From an uncultured Collinsella sp. (GTDB taxonomy: Bacteria > Actinomycetota > Coriobacteriia > Coriobacteriales > Coriobacteriaceae), in the NCBI GenBank assembly GCA_937943045.1, contig CALEBN010000003.1:1-5386 (forward strand): a DNA stretch of 5,386 nt, given 5' to 3'. The position numbers and the translations under genes are program-made. Numbering within the stretch: position 1 is the first letter of the stretch; the number at the start of each line of letters is the position of its first letter. Shown here in pieces: positions 1 through 5,012 of this stretch. The notes under the pieces are model-generated. The model was not told the DNA's origin. It did no database searches and worked only from the letters and a program-made list of their open reading frames with translations.

Positions 1-64
1 CCCCGCCCTCGACGCGGTTAAGCTAGCGAATGATTGAAGCCGTTCAGCCTGGTTCTGCTCTCTC

Positions 65-81
65 CCCTAGTCCCTAGTCCC
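65..81. repeat. Short tandem repeat CCCTAGT x2 at the dehydrogenase stop
   Basis: CCCTAGT occurs twice in tandem (65-71 and 72-78), followed by another CCC. The second copy overlaps the natural stop codon of the dehydrogenase remnant (74-76). It could reflect replication slippage. No terminator hairpin was recognised in bases 1-73, which hold no gene that I can support. Confidence 0.5.
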
Positions 82-472
82 GCTTAAACAGATCCCTCGT
101 GTACACCTTGTCCGCCACGTCCGCGAGCTCGTCGCTCCAGCGGTTGGCGACGATCACGTCGCACTTCGCCTTGAAGGCCTCCAGGTCGTGGGTCACCTCG
201 GACCCGAAGAACTCCGGTGCGCCCAGCGTGGGCTAGTAGACCACCACGGGCACGCCCCTGGCCTTCACGCGCTTCATGACGCCCTGGATGGAGCTCGCGC
301 GGAAGTTGTCGGAATTGGACTTCAAGTGGTGTACGCTGACGAGCACCTCGGGGTCTTTGATTGCAGCAACCTTATCGGCGGGGCTCGCTTTGGCCAACAA
401 CGCGCAGCTCACCGAATCTGACGTCATAACGGAAGAAGCGGGGTACCGCAGAGGCCTCAAGGTCCACCCGCT
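74..472 (-). pseudogene. ugd: UDP-glucose 6-dehydrogenase, broken C-terminal remnant
   Basis: The translated tail carries the hallmark block of bacterial UDP-glucose 6-dehydrogenases: KSNSDNFRASSIQGVMKR, then a VVVY-stop-PTL junction, EFFGSEV, DVIVANRW and the C-terminal KVYTRDLFKRD. Intact enzymes oxidise UDP-glucose to UDP-glucuronate for capsule and exopolysaccharide. Here only about 130 codons of roughly 390-450 remain: the NAD-binding and catalytic-cysteine domains are absent, and a stop lies just above the open stretch at 472. A TAG at 233-235 replaces the Glu expected in the usual YEPTL motif, so the frame is cut about 53 codons before its natural end. The stretch VSVHHLKSNSDNF also looks two residues shorter than the usual VGVYRLTMKSNSDNF, and the first 25 or so codons show no clear family match. 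Frame and residues are seen; family identity is from memory and strong; pseudogene status is near certain unless the TAG is a sequencing error. Even then the gene would be 5'-truncated. Confidence 0.88.
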
Positions 473-926
473 TTACATCGGAACCCCGCTAGGCGCCTTC
501 GTTGACCACCGACGAGGTCGAACACGCGTTATTCTTGTGCTTACGGCGAGCCCCGTCTTTCGCGAGTCACTTTTTACCTATGCCAAGGTCCTTTTTATCA
601 AGTCCGTCAGTCGTGCGAAGAGGCATCAATGTCTGTATAGATTCGCCTCCCAAGGAAATACAGTTCTGGTTACACTCGAAGGATACCGTGCTAAAAGGCC
701 CAAACGATTGTCAAATCAATGGATCTGGACGAACAGCAAGAGATTTATCGGACAAAAGCTCAAAACCGGATAAGTCTTGGCAACATCAGAAAAACTAAAG
801 CAAGACGCTATGAGCAGGACATGAAAAGCCGGAAAAACCCTCCTGCATGCTTATCCGCGGATTAGGCCGACAATAATGGCGTTCAAACAACCAGCGCCTA
901 CACCGCATTCATGGAAGGGGCATTCG
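473..926. other. Low-GC stretch without a confident gene
   Basis: This stretch between the dehydrogenase remnant and the IS110 fragment is visibly more AT-rich than the sugar-nucleotide genes. On the plus strand three different frames are open in turn: one to 773, one from a TTG at 502 to 798, and one from ATG 719 to TAG 865. None has a recognisable domain or a convincing ribosome binding site, and no frame on the minus strand stays open. I read it as inserted or decayed foreign DNA. Its right part (about 780-926) lies directly upstream of the transposase start and may include the left end of the IS110 element, with a 10-bp palindrome ATCCGCGGAT at 853-862. Confidence 0.5.
719..865 (+). CDS. 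Possible small charged protein (48 aa), doubtful
   Basis: An ATG at 719 opens 48 codons ending in TAG at 863-865. The product is strongly charged and Gln/Lys/Arg-rich, beginning MDLDEQQEIYRTKAQNRI and continuing with a basic segment containing KTKARRYEQDMKSRK. The composition looks more protein-like than the two overlapping frames. There is, however, no Shine-Dalgarno sequence before the ATG, an in-frame stop lies shortly upstream at 692-694, and I recognise no family. It may be the C-terminal scrap of a foreign gene or chance. It is listed only because it is the most coding-like reading in this stretch. Confidence 0.18.
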   Translation: MDLDEQQEIYRTKAQNRISLGNIRKTKARRYEQDMKSRKNPPACLSAD

Positions 927-1004
927 ATGAACAATGCTAACACTTTCACAGGGCTCGACGTTCACGCCCGTTCGATAAAGGCCAGCCGCCGACCGCGGCC
1001 GTAA
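927..1004 (+). pseudogene. IS110-family transposase, N-terminal remnant
   Basis: ATG 927 is preceded by a usable Shine-Dalgarno (GAAGGGG, 912-918) and reads MNNANTFTGLDVHARSIKAS before degenerating to RRPRP and stopping at 1002-1004. TFTGLDVHARSIKA matches the start of IS110-family (DEDD) transposases, in which the Asp of GLDVH is the first catalytic acidic residue of the RuvC-like domain. An intact enzyme is usually 300-450 residues; here only about 20 remain, so nearly the whole catalytic protein has been deleted. The deletion point is about base 985. A further open frame (about 1008-1071) follows but is not recognisable as an IS110 C-terminus. The fragment is inactive and records a past insertion. 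The family call rests on a short but characteristic motif. Confidence 0.72.
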
Positions 1005-1095
1005 GATGGGCTGTCGCGACGCGCATATCCTAGCTGCGTTCAGCACCAATGCAAACGCAGGCGAACGGTAAGGAGGGTTTAGGGCAGCGCATCAA

Positions 1096-1157
1096 GGCTC
1101 AACTTTTGGGTTATGTTTCAAAAAGTGTGGCCTTTTTGAAACATAAGGGGGTGAGCC
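1096..1157. repeat. 62-bp dyad symmetry: perfect 15-bp inverted repeat with outer arms
   Basis: TTATGTTTCAAAAAG (1111-1125) and CTTTTTGAAACATAA (1132-1146) are perfect reverse complements around a 6-base loop. Outside them GGCTCA (1096-1101) pairs with TGAGCC (1152-1157) across an asymmetric internal loop (9 versus 5 bases). It sits 8 bases past the methyltransferase stop, so it may end transcription of the defence-like operon, perhaps in both directions. But the inner stem has almost no GC core and no T-run follows it on either strand, so it is not a textbook intrinsic terminator. Alternatively, the two half-sites, each starting GGCTCA and ending TTATGTTTCAAAAAG, could be the two terminal repeats of an insertion sequence that has lost its middle. 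The symmetry is seen; the role is open. Confidence 0.8.
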
Positions 1158-1164
1158 CCAAGCG

Positions 1165-1998
1165 TCAGAGCTTTTCAGGCCAGACAAGGCCCGGTCCGAG
1201 AATGATTTTCTCCCTGCCGACGGTCTTCACGTTGGCCGTGTAGCTAATCTCAAGGTCCCCGCGCTCGTAATTGCCGTAGATGTCGTCGATGAGCTTGTCG
1301 GCATCGTAGGTCACGACCCACTTGCTCCTGGCATCGCCGACCTTTCGGGCGAGCGACCTATGCTTCGCCTCGTCGAACGCGCTGCGATACAGACCGGGGC
1401 CCTTCTGCACATACGGCGGGTCGAGGTAGGCAAACAGTTCAGAGTCGCCCATCCTATCGTCGATGAAGTCCTCCGCGTCGAGTCTCGTCACCTCAATGTC
1501 GTCCCTTCGCGCCGCGATGTCCATGACCTTTTTCTTCAAGGTCCTGCGGTTGAAGCGAACGTCCATCTTGTAGTTGCCGGTCTGCTCGAGCCCGCCTATG
1601 ACGCCGCCACTCAAGATACCCGACACGTTCGTCCTGTTGAGGTAGAAAGCCGCTTTGCCGAGCTCAAAATCACCCACCCCGTCATGATTCTGGTACATGT
1701 CGCGCATCTTCTTCCAGGTCTCGATGTTCAAGACGGCGGAGTCGATGAACTCGCACATCTCTTCGGCGTGATTGACGATGGCACCCCACATGCAGTACAC
1801 GGCGCGGTCGTAATCATTAATCACGATCGAGGACACGTCGCCCTTCAGGAGAAGTTTGATGGCCAGCCCCGCACCGCCGGCGAACAGCTCGGCGTAGGGA
1901 TGCCCAAGCAAGTTGTTCATCTCGAGGATCGCCCTGATCTCGGGGTACAGCTTCGTCTTCCCGCCAGGATACCTGATGGGCGTGTACGTAGTCGCCAT
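1165..1998 (-). CDS. D12-class (Dam-like) adenine-N6 DNA methyltransferase
   Basis: The 277-residue product has the full motif order of alpha-class (D12, Dam-type) adenine-N6 methyltransferases. RYPGGK at residues 9-14 is the N-terminal motif X. ELFAGGAGLA at 37-46 is the AdoMet-binding motif I. NRTNVSG is at 121-127. LDPPY at 192-196 is catalytic motif IV, which holds the flipped adenine. The middle portion (about 50-180) is where this class carries its target recognition domain. Length is normal for the family and no key residue is missing, so it should transfer a methyl group from AdoMet to adenine in a short DNA site. The site (GATC or other) cannot be read from sequence. The ATG at 1998 is fixed by an excellent Shine-Dalgarno. 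It is the second gene of an operon, 37 bases after the ATPase-TOPRIM stop, which suggests a self-marking partner for that protein. An orphan methyltransferase is the alternative. Confidence 0.93.
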   Translation of the reverse strand: MATTYTPIRYPGGKTKLYPEIRAILEMNNLLGHPYAELFAGGAGLAIKLLLKGDVSSIVINDYDRAVYCMWGAIVNHAEEMCEFIDSAVLNIETWKKMRDMYQNHDGVGDFELGKAAFYLNRTNVSGILSGGVIGGLEQTGNYKMDVRFNRRTLKKKVMDIAARRDDIEVTRLDAEDFIDDRMGDSELFAYLDPPYVQKGPGLYRSAFDEAKHRSLARKVGDARSKWVVTYDADKLIDDIYGNYERGDLEISYTANVKTVGREKIILGPGLVWPEKL

Positions 1999-2002
1999 CT
2001 TC

Positions 2003-2011
2003 TCACCTCCT
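2003..2011 (-). promoter_or_regulatory. Strong ribosome binding site of the methyltransferase
   Basis: On the minus strand AGGAGGTGA lies four bases before the ATG, with the GGAGG core about 7 bases away. It is a near-perfect anti-Shine-Dalgarno match, entirely within the 37-base gap after the ATPase stop. It suggests the methyltransferase is translated efficiently and independently of the upstream gene, as expected if protection must keep pace with the effector. Confidence 0.85.
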
Positions 2012-2035
2012 CAATGTGTCGAACAAGCGGCCTCT

Positions 2036-3646
2036 CTATTGTTCCCGTTCATACTGCTGCCGTTTTATGATTGCGTCAACTCTTCGCTCGAGTTTCTCGT
2101 TAAAGTCCCTAATCTCCGACTCATACCTCTCTTTCCAGATGGCGGCGACAGCCAAGCCGTTTTCGCCCCACAGCCCTTCGCCCTTCTCTCTCCTGAACCA
2201 TTTTTTGTAGTGCTTGCGCTCCTTATCCCCGCCGTTGTGCTCGAAGTCGCGCTTTGAGTCGGCAAATCGGCTGAGCATGACCTGCTTGGTGTAATGCCTG
2301 CCGTTGCTCCAAAAGTCGTCTTCGTCCGAGAGGCCGCAAAGCAAATCGTATATGGACTGCTCAGGCGACTTTTCGCCTCCAGGTAGCACGAATCTTCTGG
2401 CGCATTCCTTTATCTTCTTTGCCGCACCCCTGTTTGAATCGGCGTCCACAACGAAGCACACGCCTCGCAGCGAGGCTATGTCCCTAACGGCGAGCTCTCC
2501 CAGCTCGCCGCAGCTGAGCTTCGCGGAGACAATATCGCATTTCCGCTTCAGCCGCGAAGGCATTATCTGCCCGAGCACCCACTTCGCCTCGTCGTCCTCG
2601 CACCAGATTTCGACCTTGGGGCCCTTTTTCGGCCTCAGCGGCTCAACCATGAGGTCAGCTTGAATCTCGTCTATCGGCGGATTTATCGTCAGCCTGATCC
2701 CGGACTCCCTCTTCTTGAGATACAGGACCTTAACCGCATCGTTTTTGCCCTGCGTCTCCTTGACGGCCTTCTCAAGGAGCGTCATCGAGTGGGTGGTGAA
2801 AACAACCTGCACCCTCTGAGCAGCGGCCCGCTCCTTCAGCAAATCGAAAAGTCTCACCTGGGAGGAGGGGAACAGGGTCACGTCGAGCTCGTCAATCAGG
2901 AGAAGGCCACCCCTGTACTCCTCGCCCATGGCGTCGGCGAGCCGCTCAAAGGAGATGAGGGCGCCCAATATCTGTCCAAGGTTGTCCTGCCCGGCGGAGT
3001 TGGCGAGGTAGTCGTAGGTGGCGGTGTTGACGAGAAGGGTCTCCTTCTGGCCGTGCTTCGACATCCTGACAACATCGGTGGTTTTTTCCTGGTCGACCAT
3101 AACGCGAGCGTACCACTGGTTAAAGCGCTCGATCTCGCTTTCCGAAAAGTCCGTCTGCTCGGCCTGCGGGTTAAGGAACTCGCCGACCGGGTTGGTCCTT
3201 TTCAGGCCGAGGTAGATTACGGGGTAGTCAATGTTGCCCTCGCCCTTGGCGCGGGAGGAGCCGGTCACGATACGAATGGAAGATTTGTCTTTTGCGGGAC
3301 GCTTAAACGATTTGACCTGGACATGCTGCCCCTGGGATCCGGAAATGGCCTCGTCGCTGAAATCGACGTAATAGAGATGCTCGCCCGGGATATCGTGCTC
3401 GGGCGACATGTTGAATATGTCGGTGAACTTGGTGCTGAACGGCCTACCGAAGATGGTCCTCCTGTCCCTGAGCCCGAACGGTTGCCCCAGCATGCCCAAT
3501 ATGGTGGACTTGCTCGTCCCATTCTGTCCCGCTATCACGGTAACGAGCCGCCCGAGCCCAATCTCGAGATCGTGCATGGCACGGAACCTGGAGACTTCAA
3601 TCCCCTTGATGCCGAACGGTTCGAGACGCTTAGGTTTGCGCGACAT
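2036..3646 (-). CDS. OLD-like ABC ATPase with C-terminal TOPRIM domain
   Basis: This 536-residue protein joins an SMC/OLD-type ABC ATPase to a TOPRIM domain. Seen in the ATPase: a Walker A-like loop GQNGTSKST (40-48), a signature-like SAGQDN (217-222), Walker B LLLIDELD (248-255) and the switch histidine in VVFTTHS (281-287). From about 344 follows the TOPRIM pattern: acidic E350 in WCEDDEAK, a middle SCGELGEL strand (378-385) and the DxD pair D401/D403 in FVVDADSN, which in OLD and GajA proteins bind metal for DNA cleavage. The C-terminus (445-536) is basic, charged and probably helical. The Walker A departs from the norm: Ser45 stands where Gly precedes the Lys. I infer an ATP-gated, DNA-acting nuclease, as in OLD, Gabija GajA or a fused PARIS-like AriA/AriB, but I cannot place it in a named system. 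The methyltransferase follows in the same operon. The ATG start is set by a good ribosome binding site. Confidence 0.88.
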   Translation of the reverse strand: MSRKPKRLEPFGIKGIEVSRFRAMHDLEIGLGRLVTVIAGQNGTSKSTILGMLGQPFGLRDRRTIFGRPFSTKFTDIFNMSPEHDIPGEHLYYVDFSDEAISGSQGQHVQVKSFKRPAKDKSSIRIVTGSSRAKGEGNIDYPVIYLGLKRTNPVGEFLNPQAEQTDFSESEIERFNQWYARVMVDQEKTTDVVRMSKHGQKETLLVNTATYDYLANSAGQDNLGQILGALISFERLADAMGEEYRGGLLLIDELDVTLFPSSQVRLFDLLKERAAAQRVQVVFTTHSMTLLEKAVKETQGKNDAVKVLYLKKRESGIRLTINPPIDEIQADLMVEPLRPKKGPKVEIWCEDDEAKWVLGQIMPSRLKRKCDIVSAKLSCGELGELAVRDIASLRGVCFVVDADSNRGAAKKIKECARRFVLPGGEKSPEQSIYDLLCGLSDEDDFWSNGRHYTKQVMLSRFADSKRDFEHNGGDKERKHYKKWFRREKGEGLWGENGLAVAAIWKERYESEIRDFNEKLERRVDAIIKRQQYEREQ

Positions 3647-3653
3647 GCCAGTG

Positions 3654-3658
3654 CTCCT
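3654..3658 (-). promoter_or_regulatory. Ribosome binding site of the ATPase-TOPRIM gene
   Basis: AGGAG ends 7 bases before the ATG at 3646 on the minus strand and supports that start. A second purine-rich GAGGAAG lies a little further upstream. Confidence 0.75.
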
Positions 3659-3792
3659 GCTTCCTCAATCGAGCCTTTGGTACATCGGCCATTTTCCCAC
3701 TTTGTAGCTTTTAGCGAAAGCGGACGACAGCGGCCACTCGGCAAAAAGAACGCCCGTTTCGGCAAAAGGTGCGGCCACACTGCCCGAGGTAG
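3659..3792 (-). promoter_or_regulatory. Upstream region of the ATPase-methyltransferase operon, with paired direct repeats
   Basis: The likely control region of the operon. TCGGCAAAA occurs at 3738-3746 and 3759-3767, exactly 21 bp apart (two helical turns, same DNA face). GCGGCCAC occurs at 3730-3737 and 3771-3778, so the pattern runs GCGGCCAC, TCGGCAAAA, TCGGCAAAA, GCGGCCAC over 49 bp. Such phased repeats suit an operator for a dimeric or cooperative regulator, but no regulator gene lies in the window. Promoter boxes are weak: the best I can offer on the minus strand is TTTCGC, 17 bases, GAAAAT, starting near 3715. I place little trust in it. The repeats are seen; their function is inference. 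Confidence 0.4.
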
Positions 3793-3939
3793 CTAAGCAG
3801 CGAGGCCCAGCGCCATCGTCGCGACGTTGACCGCGAACGTAGCCCTCGTCAGAAGAATCGCGGCTATGTCCTTTGAGCTGACCCGCCTGCCGATGCCGAG
3901 GGCTTTTCACAGCTCTCGAGAGAACAGGTCCTCCCTCAC
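3793..3939 (-). pseudogene. Small hydrophobic protein gene interrupted by a stop, unknown family
   Basis: A GTG at 3937-3939 overlaps the stop of the upstream fragment in a GTGA coupling. It reads ten codons (MREDLFSREL), meets TGA at 3907-3909, then continues in the same frame as KALGIGRRVSSKDIAAILL and a hydrophobic end closing ALGLAA before TAG at 3793-3795. Codon use throughout is GC-rich and gene-like, and the last 25 residues could form a membrane segment. I do not recognise the family. The in-frame TGA with a sensible continuation suggests a nonsense-mutated gene of about 48 codons, or an already truncated one. A ten-residue leader peptide would be an alternative reading. Confidence 0.35.
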
Positions 3940-4154
3940 AGCGACAGGGCAGCCCGCTCCCCGTCCTGCGCCCAAGCCCGCTCGCTCTCGTTCAAAGCGT
4001 TATGGCGCCAGCGGGCGACGAACCTGTCGATGAATATCTTGAAGCAGACAAACAGCACGGCGAAGGCAATGTAGCCGATGGCCAGAATGGCGAGCAATGT
4101 GAACGTGAACAGCGAATCGCCCGCAGCATCTCCGCGGATGTCGACGCAGGCCGA
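3936..4154 (-). pseudogene. C-terminal fragment of a membrane protein, 5' end lost
   Basis: An open frame of 72 codons ends at TGA 3936-3938. It starts abruptly after a TAA at 4155-4157 and has no plausible start codon with a ribosome binding site. The product has a hydrophilic lead (VDIRGDAAGDS), one strong transmembrane helix of about 25 residues (about 15-40, with LLAILAIGYIAFAVLFV), then a basic juxtamembrane FIDRFVARWRHN and an acidic polar tail ending DGERAALSL. The basic patch after the helix puts the C-terminus in the cytoplasm. GC-rich codon use fits the sugar-nucleotide genes, not the AT-rich DNA beginning at 4155. I infer that arrival of that DNA, or an associated deletion, removed the 5' part. 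Family unknown. The following small gene overlaps it by GTGA, so the two were once an operon. Confidence 0.45.
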
Positions 4155-4272
4155 TTAGTTTCTATCAAACGCACAGACTATGAACCAAACTTAGGAATTT
4201 TACTTCTCCGGATATCAACAACAGTTGCAGCTAGAAGCTCTATGCACAAACGCCAAGTAGGCTAGAAACTAA
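4155..4272. repeat. 10-bp inverted repeat bounding a 98-bp AT-rich non-coding segment
   Basis: TTAGTTTCTA (4155-4164) and TAGAAACTAA (4263-4272) are perfect reverse complements; with two mismatches the match extends to 14 bases. The left copy lies exactly where GC-rich gene debris gives way to AT-rich DNA and supplies the TAA that ends the upstream reading of the membrane fragment. The right copy overlaps the stop codon of the anchored protein (4269-4271). Between them I find no gene; the longest minus-strand peptide is 26 residues, closed by stops. It may be the worn end of an inserted element. The arms are too far apart for a simple terminator. Confidence 0.5.
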
Positions 4273-4982
4273 CCAACAATGGCATCCGCAATCATTAGTA
4301 CATTGCCGTTTAAATGGCCCTCATCTTCATTTTCTATCGCTTTGAATTCAATCCATTCGGCACCAGAAATATCTAAGTTCTCAAGCTGAATTGGAGAGGT
4401 TGATTTACTAATGTTTTTTTCAGTATGAATGCATCTGAAATCGGAATCGCCTTTGTATTTAACAAGAATTTCGAATGAAGTAGAGTTGCCCTTTCCATCA
4501 ATATTTGTGCTGGAAGGGGCGATGGTAATGGACAGCTTGGAATAGTTTCCGCCCAAATAATAGTCGGCAAAGCCACTGCAAGCTGAGCAAGATCCAATAA
4601 TTCCCCAGTGGTTGGGGTCATAGCGATTTCCCGCAGTATCTTTCGCGTTCGTATCGCCTGACTGTGAATAATTGGATGACGAGCCGGGCTTATCTTTCAA
4701 TAATGCCCGGCTCGATACGCCAGAAGTAGCACTGTTTCCAGTGCTACTGTTCTCGTTCGAGTTCACAGGCCTCAGTTCATTAAGCTCTTCTTCGAGCTCT
4801 TGAATCCTGTCTACCGCTTTTTCATAATCGTCTGTAGATATAACAACATTATTGTTAACTATTATCGGATTTTGCACCTGTGGCACCAAATAGGCTACAG
4901 CCACTTCGGCGCCAATAGTAAACAGGCCGGTTATAACCGAAATTGCTAAATTCTTGGCAAAGCTATCGGATTCTTTTGCCAT
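4269..4982 (-). CDS. Membrane-anchored coiled-coil protein with C-terminal NPCBM-like domain
   Basis: A complete 237-residue protein. A short polar N-terminus (1-10) is followed by one transmembrane segment (about 11-34, through AISVITGLF and AEVAVAYLV), then a Val/Asn-rich stretch, a heptad-like coiled coil (about 51-71, KAVDRIQELEEELNELR), and a Ser/Asn/Thr/Gly-rich linker (72-120). The globular end (about 121-237) contains YYLGGNYSKLSITIAP and ISGAEWIEFKAIEN. That end resembles the beta-sandwich NPCBM/NEW2 carbohydrate-associated domain; the resemblance is by eye and tentative. No LPXTG or signal-peptidase site is seen, so I infer a signal-anchored protein with the domain outside the cell, possibly oligomerised by the coiled coil and touching surface glycans. 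The gene is markedly more AT-rich than the epimerase gene 30 bases upstream, implying separate origin. It lies in the same direction and may be read with it. The ATG at 4982 has GGAG at 4990-4993, 7 bases away. Confidence 0.75.
   Translation of the reverse strand: MAKESDSFAKNLAISVITGLFTIGAEVAVAYLVPQVQNPIIVNNNVVISTDDYEKAVDRIQELEEELNELRPVNSNENSSTGNSATSGVSSRALLKDKPGSSSNYSQSGDTNAKDTAGNRYDPNHWGIIGSCSACSGFADYYLGGNYSKLSITIAPSSTNIDGKGNSTSFEILVKYKGDSDFRCIHTEKNISKSTSPIQLENLDISGAEWIEFKAIENEDEGHLNGNVLMIADAIVG
4680..4748 (-). repeat. Two adjacent perfect hairpins inside the linker-coding DNA
   Basis: In the sense strand of the anchored-protein gene, AGTAGCACTG and CAGTGCTACT (4748-4739 and 4734-4725) enclose the loop GAAA, a GNRA tetraloop. 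Ten bases later CGAGCCGGGC and GCCCGGCTCG (4714-4705 and 4689-4680) enclose 15 AT-rich bases. Both stems are perfect 10-bp pairs, and the second is GC-rich within an AT-rich gene. They encode residues 79-101 of the low-complexity linker, so the frame is kept. They could slow translation, end some transcripts, or be an inserted repeat unit. Confidence 0.8.
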
Positions 4983-5012
4983 CCAGCGACTCCATAGTTC
5001 AAACCCCGTCGA

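Noticed and set aside
1360..2070. A 236-codon plus-strand open frame opposite the methyltransferase
   Set aside because: Antisense shadow of a gene with strong methyltransferase motifs; its product has no recognisable domain and is dominated by residues expected from complementing GC-rich codons.
2660..3796. A 378-codon plus-strand open frame opposite the ATPase
   Set aside because: Long only because the true gene on the other strand is GC-biased at third positions; no motif, no ribosome binding site, and the opposite strand has Walker A, Walker B and TOPRIM motifs.
3665..3910. An 81-codon minus-strand frame beginning just inside the decayed small membrane gene
   Set aside because: Rich in Arg, Gly and Asp with no domain; an alternative frame over the same bases gives a hydrophobic, membrane-like product with better codon use.
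4002..4265. Plus-strand open frame across the membrane-protein fragment and the AT-rich border
   Set aside because: It crosses the sharp composition boundary at 4155 and lies antisense to a convincing transmembrane segment.
4155..4272. The 10-bp inverted repeat as a transcription terminator of the anchored-protein gene
   Set aside because: The arms are separated by 98 bases and no T-run follows; a simple intrinsic terminator is not supported.
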